From positions 35,035 through 99,034 of the forward strand of contig CAKSOW010000008.1 in the NCBI GenBank assembly GCA_934479825.1: a DNA stretch of 64,000 nt, in the 5' to 3' direction. How positions within the stretch are numbered: position 1 is the stretch's first letter; the number at the start of each line of letters is the position of its first letter. Below the pieces are notes generated by a model that was given only the letters and a program-made list of their open reading frames with translations, had not been told where the DNA came from and searched no databases. Shown here in pieces: positions 9,139-17,341 of the stretch. Position numbers and translations under genes: made by a program. The stretch is from an uncultured Eubacteriales bacterium (GTDB lineage: Bacteria > Bacillota > Clostridia > Oscillospirales > CAG-382).

Positions 9139-10080
9139 ATGGCAGAAAAAATTGCTACACGCGAGGCATACGGAAAAGCGCTCGCGGAATTCGGTGAAAC
9201 CTATGATTTTGTCGTTTTGGATGCAGACCTTGCGGAAGCGACCAAAACCTGTATTTTTAAGAAAGCGTTCCCGTCGCGGTTCTTCGACTGCGGCATTGCG
9301 GAAGGCAATATGATGTCGGTTGCGGCCGGTATCGCCTCGACCGGGAAAACGGTGTTTGCAAGCTCGTTTGCCATGTTTGCGGCAGGCCGCGCTTTTGAGC
9401 AGGTGCGTAACAGTATCGGCTATCCGCACCTGAACGTGAAGATCGGTGCGACCCATGCCGGTATTTCGGTCGGTGAGGACGGTGCGACCCACCAGTGCTT
9501 GGAGGATATCGCATTGATGCGTTCGATTCCCGGCATGACGGTTTTGAATCCGGCAGACGCAGTGGAAGCAAGAGCCGTCGTCAAAGCGGCGCTTGACCAT
9601 AAAGGCCCTGTTTATATGCGTTTCGGCAGACTTGCCGTTGAAACGATTTTCGACAAGGATACGTTTGCGTTTGAAATCGGCAAAGGACAGTTGTTGACTG
9701 ACGGAACGGACGTTACGATTGTTTCGACCGGCCTTTGCACGTCTATGGCAATTGCGGCGGTCGAACTTCTCAAAAACGACGGGATCTCGGCACGCCTGGT
9801 CAATATGGCGTCTATCAAGCCGATTGACCGTGAAATCTTGGTCGATTCGGCTAAAAAGACCGGTTGCGTGCTGACTGTCGAAGAACACAATGTCATCGGC
9901 GGTTTGGGAAGTGCGGTATGCGAAACGCTTTGCGAATCCGTTCCGGTTCCGGTGCTTCGCCATGGCGTATATGATGTGTTCGGCAAGAGTGGAAAGGCGA
10001 CCGAACTGCTTGTCGAATTCGGCTTTACGCCGGAGTCTGTTGCCGCTAAGGCAAAGCAGGCTATTGCTCTGAAAAAGTAA
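9139..10080 (+). CDS. Transketolase, C-terminal subunit
   Basis: This is the pyrimidine-binding and C-terminal half (313 residues) that completes the transketolase with the preceding gene. The catalytic Glu region is FDCGIAEGNMMSVAAG. KIGATHAGISVGEDGATHQC is the substrate-binding loop, and the C-terminal domain starts near residue 185 with TDVTIVSTGLCTSMAI. An AGAGAGGAG ribosome site lies 9 bases upstream of the ATG, just after the stop of the N subunit, so the pair is co-translated. Frame extension back to 9022 runs inside the N-subunit gene and is an artefact. Confidence 0.95.
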   Translation: MAEKIATREAYGKALAEFGETYDFVVLDADLAEATKTCIFKKAFPSRFFDCGIAEGNMMSVAAGIASTGKTVFASSFAMFAAGRAFEQVRNSIGYPHLNVKIGATHAGISVGEDGATHQCLEDIALMRSIPGMTVLNPADAVEARAVVKAALDHKGPVYMRFGRLAVETIFDKDTFAFEIGKGQLLTDGTDVTIVSTGLCTSMAIAAVELLKNDGISARLVNMASIKPIDREILVDSAKKTGCVLTVEEHNVIGGLGSAVCETLCESVPVPVLRHGVYDVFGKSGKATELLVEFGFTPESVAAKAKQAIALKK

Positions 10081-10114
10081 ATTTTAATTAAATATACATA
10101 GAGAGGTTTAAGAC

Positions 10115-11326
10115 ATGAAAGTATTGGTTATCAACGCCGGCAGTTCCTCCATCAAGTATCAGTTAATCGATATGACGAACGAGACACTGCTTGCCAAAGG
10201 TCAGTGCGACCGAATCGGTATTGACGGCGGCAACTTCAAGCAGACAAACTACAAGGGCGATACCTATAAAACGGAGATCGATATCCCGAACCACGGCGAA
10301 GGCATCAAGCTGATTGTTGACGCGCTTACCTGCAAGGAACACGGCGTTATCGATTCTATGAGCGAGATCAATGCCGTAGGTCACCGTGTGGTGCATGGCG
10401 GCGAGAAATTCTCCGGTTCGGTTATCATCAACGAAGATATTATCGAAGCCATTAAAGAATGCTCTGAGCTCAGCCCGCTCCATAACCCGGCAAACTTGAC
10501 CGGTATCCGTGCCTGCGAAGAAATCATCGGAAACATTCCGCAGGTCGGTGTTTTTGACACCGGTTTCCACCAGACCATGCCGGACTATGCCTATATCTAT
10601 CCGATTCCGTATGAATACTACGAAAAATACAAACTTCGCCGCTACGGCTTCCACGGCACTTCCCACCGCTATGTAACGGCTCGTGCCGCTGCCATGCTCG
10701 GCAAGAAACCGGAGGAGATCAATATTGTTACCTGCCATCTCGGCAACGGTTCTTCAATTACCGCTGTCAAAGGCGGCAAATCGTTTGATACCACCATGGG
10801 CGTAACGCCTCTCGACGGTCTTATGATGGGTACGCGCAGCGGTTCTATCGACCCGGCCATCATTCCGTTCTTAATGGAAAAAGAGCATATGTCCGCCAAG
10901 GATATCGATATCATGCTCAACAAGAAGTCCGGTATGCTCGGCGTAACTCAGACGACCAGCGATAACCGCGATATTGAACAGGGCGCCAAGAACGGCAATA
11001 AACGCTATCAGCTCGTTGAGAACATGCTCTGCCACCAGATCACCAAATATATCGGCGGTTATGCGGCCGCTATGGGCGGTATCGATGCCATCGTCTTTAC
11101 CGGCGGTATCGGTGAAAACAATCCTCAATACCGTACACGCGTCGGTGAAAAGCTTGAATTCATGGGCGTAAAGGTGGATGAGGAAATCAATAAAAAAGCG
11201 TTCCGCACCTCGGAAGAATTTGATATTTCCACACCGGACGCCAAGGTTCGTATGCTTGTGATCCCGACCAATGAGGAACTCATGATTGCAAGAGATACCT
11301 ATGAACTTGTCAAGAACTTGAAATAA
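10115..11326 (+). CDS. ackA: Acetate kinase
   Basis: AckA (403 residues) interconverts acetyl phosphate plus ADP with acetate plus ATP, the substrate-level phosphorylation step of fermentative acetate formation. Motifs: NAGSSSIKYQL at the N-terminus, VGHRVVHGGEKF, GFHGTSHRYVTARAA, the HLGNGSSITAV phosphate loop, and FTGGIGENNPQYR. Length is normal. An AGAGAGG site precedes the ATG. No pta gene is in the window. It may be transcribed with the transketolase genes across a 34-base gap. Confidence 0.97.
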   Translation: MKVLVINAGSSSIKYQLIDMTNETLLAKGQCDRIGIDGGNFKQTNYKGDTYKTEIDIPNHGEGIKLIVDALTCKEHGVIDSMSEINAVGHRVVHGGEKFSGSVIINEDIIEAIKECSELSPLHNPANLTGIRACEEIIGNIPQVGVFDTGFHQTMPDYAYIYPIPYEYYEKYKLRRYGFHGTSHRYVTARAAAMLGKKPEEINIVTCHLGNGSSITAVKGGKSFDTTMGVTPLDGLMMGTRSGSIDPAIIPFLMEKEHMSAKDIDIMLNKKSGMLGVTQTTSDNRDIEQGAKNGNKRYQLVENMLCHQITKYIGGYAAAMGGIDAIVFTGGIGENNPQYRTRVGEKLEFMGVKVDEEINKKAFRTSEEFDISTPDAKVRMLVIPTNEELMIARDTYELVKNLK

Positions 11327-11332
11327 TGTTTC

Positions 11333-11366
11333 AAAAGGGCGGCGCTGCTTGCGTCGCCTTTTCTTG
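11333..11366 (+). terminator. Rho-independent terminator after ackA
   Basis: A GC-rich stem pairs AAAAGGGCGGCGC with GCGTCGCCTTTT (one bulged G and one wobble pair) around a CTGCTT loop, followed by TTCTT. It lies 6 bases after the ackA stop and before the ribosome site of the dipeptidase gene. Confidence 0.7.
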
Positions 11367-11380
11367 AAAAGAGGGCTTTT

Positions 11381-12805
11381 ATGAAACTTACCGAAACACA
11401 ACTTGCACAGATAGACGCGTACCTTGCCGCACATCGTGAAGAAATTGTGCAAACGCTCATGGATCTTATCCGTATCCCGTCGGTCAGATCAGAGAAAAAG
11501 CCGCAAGCGCCTTTCGGGGAAAACTGTGCCGCGGCATTGGAAGCGACGTGTCAATTATATGAAGCGAACGGTTTTGAAACAAAGCGGACGAACGCCGGCT
11601 ATGCGTTGGCCTATTACGGAAACGGTACGCATACGCTTGGTGTCTTTGCCCATTCGGATGTTGTTCCGGTCAATGCCTCCGATTGGACCGTTTGTCCGCC
11701 ATTTGAACCGGTCGTCCGCGACGGATTTGTGTATGGCCGCGGCAGCGGCGATAATAAGAGCGGCATTGTGGCGTCGCTGTATGCTGTCAAAATGATTCGG
11801 GAGCTCGGATTTCCGTTTGAGGGAAAACTGGTTTTATATACCGGCTCCAACGAAGAAAGCGGTATGGCGGATATCGCGGCGTTTGCTGAAAACGAGCCTA
11901 TGCCGGATATTTCGCTTGTTCCGGACGGGGGATATCCGTTCAGCTATGGAGAAAAAAGCATTCTGCGGCTGTATCTGACAAGCAGGACGGATTTTCGGGA
12001 GGTCATCGAAGTAACCGGCGGCATGGCGGCCAATATGGTACTGGACCGTGCGGAGGCGCGGATTTCTTTTAAGCCGGAACTTTGGAAAGAATTGACCCGA
12101 AAAGCAAAAGAAAACAATAGTATTACGGTCGTTCAGGCCGGGGATATTATCACGGTTACGGCCAAAGGTGCAGCCGCGCATGCCGCTCATCCGGCAGACG
12201 GTATCAACGCGCTTGGCGTTTTAGCGGAATTTCTTGGTGCATGCCGGAATCTCTGTGAGAATGACTGTGCCATTTTTGACCGCATTTCCGCATTGCTTGC
12301 AGATTGTAACGGGGCATCCCTCGGTGTGCCGCTTACCGATCCGGCTTTCGGCGCTCTTACCGCGGCAAACGGGATTGTGCGTACCGATTGCGGCAAGCCG
12401 TCGCTCAGTTTTGACGTGCGCTTTGGCAATTCAGTTACTTGTAAGGATGTGTTGGCAGAAATTGAGAAGCATATATCCGACGGTTGGAAAGCTGAAAAGA
12501 TTCGTGCAACAGACGGATTTTTCCTTGACCCAAACGGCGTTGTTCCGCAAAAGATATTGCAGGTCTACCGCACGATTTCCGGGGAAAAGGACGCTGTTCC
12601 TTTTCTTATGGGGGGCGGCACGTATGCGCGGCATTTGAAAAACGCCTATTCGGTCGGGACGGTTGCCTGGTATAAATGCGAAAAGCCTTTGCTTCCCGAA
12701 GGGCATGGCGGTGCGCACCAGTCGGATGAATTTTTATGTATTGATGCCTTTTTGGAGGCTGTCAGGATACTGACTGCGACTATCCTTGAATGCGGCGCAC
12801 AGTGA
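11381..12805 (+). CDS. M20 family dipeptidase (PepV/Sapep type)
   Basis: This is a cytosolic di-zinc metallopeptidase (474 residues) of the PepV/Sapep branch of M20, predicted to release amino acids from dipeptides. Metal-site motifs are visible: GVFAHSDVVP (His and catalytic Asp), YGRGSGDNKSGIVASLYA (bridging Asp), TGSNEESGMAD (catalytic Glu pair), and a late LPEGHGGAHQSDEF (His ligand). The long insert with AAHAAHPADGINAL matches the lid domain. There is no signal peptide. An AGAGGG site precedes the ATG. The 3' end is followed after about 13 bases by the repeated non-coding element. Confidence 0.9.
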   Translation: MKLTETQLAQIDAYLAAHREEIVQTLMDLIRIPSVRSEKKPQAPFGENCAAALEATCQLYEANGFETKRTNAGYALAYYGNGTHTLGVFAHSDVVPVNASDWTVCPPFEPVVRDGFVYGRGSGDNKSGIVASLYAVKMIRELGFPFEGKLVLYTGSNEESGMADIAAFAENEPMPDISLVPDGGYPFSYGEKSILRLYLTSRTDFREVIEVTGGMAANMVLDRAEARISFKPELWKELTRKAKENNSITVVQAGDIITVTAKGAAAHAAHPADGINALGVLAEFLGACRNLCENDCAIFDRISALLADCNGASLGVPLTDPAFGALTAANGIVRTDCGKPSLSFDVRFGNSVTCKDVLAEIEKHISDGWKAEKIRATDGFFLDPNGVVPQKILQVYRTISGEKDAVPFLMGGGTYARHLKNAYSVGTVAWYKCEKPLLPEGHGGAHQSDEFLCIDAFLEAVRILTATILECGAQ

Positions 12806-12812
12806 CATAAAA

Positions 12813-13911
12813 GAATGGCAAGGGCTGTGCCCTTGCGACCTTGCCCCCTTTTCTTTTAAGAAAAGGGGGCAAAAGAATTTGAATTTTGATGCCCGGTGGT
12901 TTGGATCTTCAAACCACCGGGCGTCTTTTGCTTTTCCGGAAAAGTCTGAAAAGAGCTTGCTTTTCTTTTCGCGAAAAGCGAGAAAAAGAGACGGTTTTAT
13001 GTTACTTTTCGTCTTTGCGAAAAGCAAGCAAAAGGGGACGATTTTTCTGTTACTTTTTGCGGCGTGCAAAAAGTAACCAAAAAGCACGCGGGACTTCGTC
13101 CTGTGACCTCGGTTCAAAACCTGTGCGATGATTTTTTTGCTAAAATTTAAAAGGTACAGCGTATTAAAAAGGTCTGCAAGAGTTTGTTAGTGCCGCTCAA
13201 CGCACGACCATGTTTTGAACCGACGCGAGGGGGGTATTTTACTGCGTAAGGATTTGAGGGTGTTTATGAAAAGGCAAAGCTTGATGTGGGTGGACAGTAG
13301 GTTAAGGGGGTGATAAAAAGGGGGAGTTGGGTGGGAGGTTATTTTTGAGAGAACAGAATATTATCTTTAAGAAAACGGAAAGTTTTGTGAGAGAATAAAA
13401 ATTCCGGTTTTCTGCACACGAAAATATTTTTGGTACATCTTGATTTTCTCACTGGCTCACATCACTTTTAATAATGCCAAGTTCTTTTTATACTCCAAAC
13501 TTTCCACTTAAACCACGATAATTTCCCATTCCCACTGCAACAAAGATAACGTGCACTTTTCCTTTTAGCCAAGTGTTTGCGGCGGCAAGCACGCACTACA
13601 ACTTCAAATTTCCGCAAAATCCGATTCTGCGTTTGATGAAAAGTCTCCCTTTTTCACCGGTTCAAAGCCTGAAAACTGTTTTAGACACGCATTGCTACAA
13701 TTTCTATAAAAAGTATGCCTGTGTAGAGCTTTGAACCGCTCCTCGGAATCCAGAGGTCAGCAGACCTCTGGTGTACTTTTTGGTTACTTTTTCGTACAAG
13801 CGAAAAAGTAACGTTAAAACGTCCTTGGGGAACTTGGGGCACGCCACAAAAAATAACGTAAAAATCTCCCCCCCTTAGGGAAATTTTCAGAAAGAAGAAA
13901 ATGCCCCTAAG
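12813..13911 (+). repeat. Non-coding repeat element, copy L (inverted partner at 18528-19579)
   Basis: About 1.1 kb without any credible gene fills the gap between the dipeptidase and the AraC gene. It contains the hairpin module above, then a core (13035-13824) bounded by terminal inverted repeats. The left TIR begins GGGGACG and holds a GTTACTTTTTGC hairpin, GGGACTTCGTCC and GACCTCGGTTCAAAAC. The right TIR is its diverged reverse complement, with hairpins at 13750-13771 and 13784-13812. Interior segments (for example GTTTGTTAGTGCCGC, TTACTGCGTAAGGATTTG, GGACAGTAGGTTA, GGTTTTCTGCACAC) recur in copy R. A CTTAGGGAAATTTTC hairpin (13874-13911) ends the element and overlaps the last codon of the AraC gene. 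Confidence 0.85.
12819..12922. repeat. Outer hairpin module, left copy
   Basis: Three perfect or near-perfect hairpins occur in tandem: CAAGGGC/GCCCTTG at 12819-12835, GCCCCCTTTTCTT/AAGAAAAGGGGGC at 12843-12870, and GCCCGGTGGTTT/AAACCACCGGGC at 12891-12922. The last two are joined by a spacer starting AAAAGAATTTGAA. The same three hairpins in the same order occur on the opposite strand at 19441-19542. Simpler two-hairpin versions occur at 41210-41289 and 45665-45738. Position just after the pepV-like stop suggests bidirectional termination between convergent genes. Confidence 0.85.
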
Positions 13912-14764
13912 AGCCTCTTTCTGAGCTTTTCAGAACCGAAAAGCGACTGGGCGGTTGCCCATATTTCTTGCGGAATGCGGTGGAAAAGTGCTCGGCATTC
14001 ATAAATCCGCTTTTCGCTGCAACCTCTCCAATCGGCAGATTGGCGTTCATTAGATATTCAAGCGCCTTTTCCAAGCGTAGCTCTAATAGATAGGTATGTA
14101 ACGTCTTGCCGGTAAACGATTTGAATAACCGTTCCAGATGATAAGGATGATAGCCAAATACTTTGGCAAGATTGTCGTTGGTGATCGGTTCCGCATAATG
14201 CTCGTGCAGGTAGTCTACCACCCGACCCGCTGTTTTCCGGCCGCTTACTACAACCGTTTGCCGCTGCAAAATGGATATGAGGATCTTTTTGAGGATTGCC
14301 GACGCACTGTCGCGCCAATATAGCTCCTTTAACGCAAAACAACGCGCCAGTTCCTCTAAATCGTCTTGCAGATACCCGGCTTCGGCTATGTGTAAAAAAC
14401 GTGCTAACAGATCTATGCCCGTGTCAAGATGACTGGGCAGAACGTCACGTTCGTCAAACAGCGTCGCTTTGCAGGGCGGCATAACGTTTTCAAAACGTGC
14501 ATAATGCGTGTTGTAATCAAAATTAAGCGTAAAAAATAATAGTCTGCCTTCTTTTTCAGGTAACGGCATGTAAGCATGTCCGGCAGGGTATAACACAAGA
14601 CTGCCGGGCTTTAATGGATATGCCTTGTCCGGCGTCACAAAAGTGCCCTCGCCCTGAATTGTGTAAAACAGACGGCAGTCACGCGCTTTTACCATGTGAC
14701 GGTTGGGCAGATATGTCGTTTTGACGGCATATCGTACAAAGGGGCAGATGTTCTCAAATTGCAT
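13907..14764 (-). CDS. AraC-family transcriptional regulator
   Basis: This 285-residue regulator has an N-terminal cupin-like sugar-sensing domain (about 1-150, containing PLKPGSLVLYPAGHAYMPLP, the usual AraC_binding strand-turn) and a C-terminal double helix-turn-helix (about 185-280). The second HTH carries IGEVAAKSGFMNAEHFSTAF followed by KKYGQPPSRF, the AraC signature. It is divergent from the glycoside hydrolase gene, with 120 bases between them and a perfect 11-base-arm palindrome covering its own -10 box. It most likely activates the hydrolase-transporter pair and represses itself. The effector is unknown, presumably a sugar released by the hydrolase. Confidence 0.92.
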   Translation of the reverse strand: MQFENICPFVRYAVKTTYLPNRHMVKARDCRLFYTIQGEGTFVTPDKAYPLKPGSLVLYPAGHAYMPLPEKEGRLLFFTLNFDYNTHYARFENVMPPCKATLFDERDVLPSHLDTGIDLLARFLHIAEAGYLQDDLEELARCFALKELYWRDSASAILKKILISILQRQTVVVSGRKTAGRVVDYLHEHYAEPITNDNLAKVFGYHPYHLERLFKSFTGKTLHTYLLELRLEKALEYLMNANLPIGEVAAKSGFMNAEHFSTAFRKKYGQPPSRFSVLKSSERGS

Positions 14765-14827
14765 ACGGAGTCCTCACAAGTCGGATAAATGTTTGTTTTT
14801 GAAAGATTTGTATTGCTCTTTATAAGG

Positions 14828-14856
14828 ATTATATCACAAATCTGTGATATAATCAA
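14828..14856 (-). promoter_or_regulatory. Promoter of the AraC gene within a palindromic operator
   Basis: On the minus strand TTGATT (14851-14856) and TATAAT (14828-14833) are separated by exactly 17 bases, a strong sigma-A promoter for the AraC gene. The region 14828-14853 is a perfect palindrome, ATTATATCACA-AATC-TGTGATATAAT. The right arm also supplies a plus-strand TATAAT (14848-14853) for the hydrolase gene, but that promoter lacks a -35 box. This is the usual sign of activator dependence. One palindrome can therefore serve both genes. Confidence 0.75.
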
Positions 14857-14884
14857 GTAAAATATCCGAAACAGAGGTGCTTTT

Positions 14885-17341
14885 ATGCAAAACCCATTGA
14901 TTCCTATGGTCGCCATGACCGGCGCACCGCAAAGAGAAGAAGTGTTTGATTTTGTAAAAAAAATGAATAAAGAGTGCGGCTTTGAACAGCTTATGCTCTA
15001 TCCGCGAAGCGGAAGCGAGGTCGAATACCTTTCCGAAGCATGGTTTGAACTATGCTCCTATTATATCGAAAGCGCAGCGGCCTGCGGTATGAAAATCTGG
15101 CTGTATGACGAATTTAATTGGCCGGCCGGTCAGGCAGGCGGGCGTGTTACGGCGCACAGCGAGTATCGGCTGAAGAATCTGCTTGTAAAGAAAGACGGCA
15201 AAAATGTGCGTTTTGAAACCGTCTTGACCGATTATCCGGATATTCTTGGCCAAGAGGCCATGAACTATTTTCTTTCCTTGACTCATGAAGAATATAAAAA
15301 GCGATTCGGAAAGTATTTTGGACGGACAATCGTAGGCATGTATACCGACGAACCGTCTTTCGGCTATGGAACAGGGAAAGATCGTCTGCCGTACTACGAG
15401 GGACTGGAAAACGATTATAGACAAGCTTTCGGCACAGAATTCTTTAAAGACCTGGAACAGAGCTTCACGGACGAAAGCGCAGATCCGGATAGAAGCGTAT
15501 ATGCACGGTTATATCAGCTGTGTGCACAGAAAATGTATCACTGCTTTTCCGAAAAGATCGGCACTTGGTGCAAGGAAAACGGATTGCTTTTAACAGGGCA
15601 CTTGATGGACGACGAAACCCCGTCCGGAAATACACTTCATTCGGGCGACGCGTTCTTGAACTTATCCGCATTCGGAAAGCCGGGAATCGATGAAATTGGA
15701 ACATGCACGACGAACGGAACCACTACGTTAGATTGGTTGCTGCCGTTTGCTGACGCTTGTTCTGCCAACAGTACCCATGGGGCGATGGCGGAGCTTTTCG
15801 CCTTTGGGCCGTATGATATGAGCCATACAAAGGAAGTGCAGATGTTGGCTCTGACCGCGCTCCATGGAATCGATACATGGTTTTTGGCGGTCGGTCATTT
15901 TGACATGCGCGGCAATCTGACAAAAAAGCGCTATTTCCGCAATTATACCCATGCGAATCCGGATCATGAGGCTTATCGGGAACTTGCGGAAAAAGCAAAA
16001 CGGTTTGCCCTTCTTGCCCGGAAAAAACGCGTTTCGCCTGTGGGAATTCTGTATGACCGCGACCGGATAGCCGAATCGGTTCCCACAGAACGGCTGCAAG
16101 CAGAAAACCGTGCCTATATGACGCTTGCGCGCGCGCTTCATGAAACACAGACCGATTTTAAAATCGTGCAGCCCGGAGAAGTCTGGGACAAGGAGATCCT
16201 TTTCCTGCCGGAAAAGGATGGAACGGTGCGCAACGTCAAAACCGGAGAGCTTTTTGCAGATGCCAAGAGCGCCGCCTCCTATGCCGCCCGGAAAACGCCG
16301 GATCTCGTACGTGCGCTTACCGAGGACGGTAATGTTGCAAATGATGTATTTTTGCGTCACTTTGCCGACGGCTCGTATTGCCTTGTGGATGTGGCACAGG
16401 AAAGTGCGGACCGGATTTTATATGTGGGTGGAAAAAAGGTGTTCTTGCCGGCCTGCGGTGTGTACGACAGCGAGGAAATGCCGCTTGAATTCTTATGCAA
16501 AGCGACGGCTGAGCACGAAAAAGTGATACGGCCCGAGCAAAATGTGTTCCGCTTTTTGCTCCCGTCCGGCTTGCATGAAAAGGAATTTTCCTGCGAAGAA
16601 GATACCGATGTCATTTTCACCGTGCGCGATGTCCATGCGGAACATTTTTTCACGACTGACGGAAACGCACGTGCCAAAACGCGCGGTGAATTGGTTCGCG
16701 GAAACGCGGTCGGCAAACCGCGTCTGTATTTAGACGGAACAGAATTAGACACTTCCGCAAAAAGCGAATTGCTGCCGGACGGATTTTCCGCGTTCTATTA
16801 TCAAACGCCGGTTTTGCGCCTTTGTGCCGGAAAACATACGGTACGCGTGGAAAATGCGCTGTATGATGTCAAATTCCTGCCGCTCTTACTTGTATTCGGC
16901 GCTTTCGAGGTGGATTATGAACATTCGTCCCTGTTAAAAGTCAAAACGCCGCATCCGGGCGAGAGCATCGGATTCTGGGGCGAATGCCGGTATACGGCAA
17001 CCATACATGTTCCGGAAATTCCGGCAGATAAAGAACTGTATTTCAGCGTCAGGTGTCCGCTGTACAAGAAACTGTACATAAACGGAATCCCAATGGGTGA
17101 GGGGGGACTTTGCGGTCTGGGACTTTGGCGCATTCCTGATCATTTATCCGGACAAACGGCGGAAATCACCGTGCTTTATGAGTCGACGCTTGCGCCGCTG
17201 TTTGGCGATACCGCTATATTTGTACGCGATAACACGGTAGATTCCGGATTTTGGGCGGATATTGCGCGTCCGTACCCGACCTATCCGATCGGAGTGGGAA
17301 CAGCGTTTTACAGAAAGAACAAAGAAGGGAAAACAACGTGA
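14885..17341 (+). CDS. Putative glycoside hydrolase, TIM-barrel with C-terminal beta-sandwich (GH106-like)
   Basis: This is an 818-residue protein without signal peptide, so it probably acts in the cytoplasm on imported oligosaccharide. The N-terminal half reads as a TIM barrel. Near residue 73 is YDEFNWPAGQAGG, near 152 YTDEPSFGYGTG, and near 238 GHLMDDETPSGNTLHSGDA; the acidic residues are candidate catalytic groups. The C-terminal third looks like beta-sandwich domains of the galactose-binding type (KKLYINGIPMGEGG). The YDExxWPxGxAGG pattern resembles GH106 alpha-L-rhamnosidases and related uncharacterised hydrolases, but the family is uncertain. It overlaps the MFS gene by four bases (GTGA), and the pair is controlled by the divergent AraC regulator. 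Confidence 0.65.
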   Translation: MQNPLIPMVAMTGAPQREEVFDFVKKMNKECGFEQLMLYPRSGSEVEYLSEAWFELCSYYIESAAACGMKIWLYDEFNWPAGQAGGRVTAHSEYRLKNLLVKKDGKNVRFETVLTDYPDILGQEAMNYFLSLTHEEYKKRFGKYFGRTIVGMYTDEPSFGYGTGKDRLPYYEGLENDYRQAFGTEFFKDLEQSFTDESADPDRSVYARLYQLCAQKMYHCFSEKIGTWCKENGLLLTGHLMDDETPSGNTLHSGDAFLNLSAFGKPGIDEIGTCTTNGTTTLDWLLPFADACSANSTHGAMAELFAFGPYDMSHTKEVQMLALTALHGIDTWFLAVGHFDMRGNLTKKRYFRNYTHANPDHEAYRELAEKAKRFALLARKKRVSPVGILYDRDRIAESVPTERLQAENRAYMTLARALHETQTDFKIVQPGEVWDKEILFLPEKDGTVRNVKTGELFADAKSAASYAARKTPDLVRALTEDGNVANDVFLRHFADGSYCLVDVAQESADRILYVGGKKVFLPACGVYDSEEMPLEFLCKATAEHEKVIRPEQNVFRFLLPSGLHEKEFSCEEDTDVIFTVRDVHAEHFFTTDGNARAKTRGELVRGNAVGKPRLYLDGTELDTSAKSELLPDGFSAFYYQTPVLRLCAGKHTVRVENALYDVKFLPLLLVFGAFEVDYEHSSLLKVKTPHPGESIGFWGECRYTATIHVPEIPADKELYFSVRCPLYKKLYINGIPMGEGGLCGLGLWRIPDHLSGQTAEITVLYESTLAPLFGDTAIFVRDNTVDSGFWADIARPYPTYPIGVGTAFYRKNKEGKTT

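Noticed and set aside
8286..10080. Frameshifted transketolase
   Set aside because: The two halves have their own start and ribosome sites; the two-subunit form is normal in Clostridia.
12734..13131. Overlapping short ORFs inside the repeat element on both strands
   Set aside because: They arise from the hairpin arms and recur only because the DNA repeats (similar peptides appear at 19158-19477). No ribosome sites or conserved length.
13100..13740. GGTTCAAA boxes taken as tRNA T-loops
   Set aside because: No acceptor stem, anticodon arm or CCA context could be built around them; they belong to the terminal inverted repeats.
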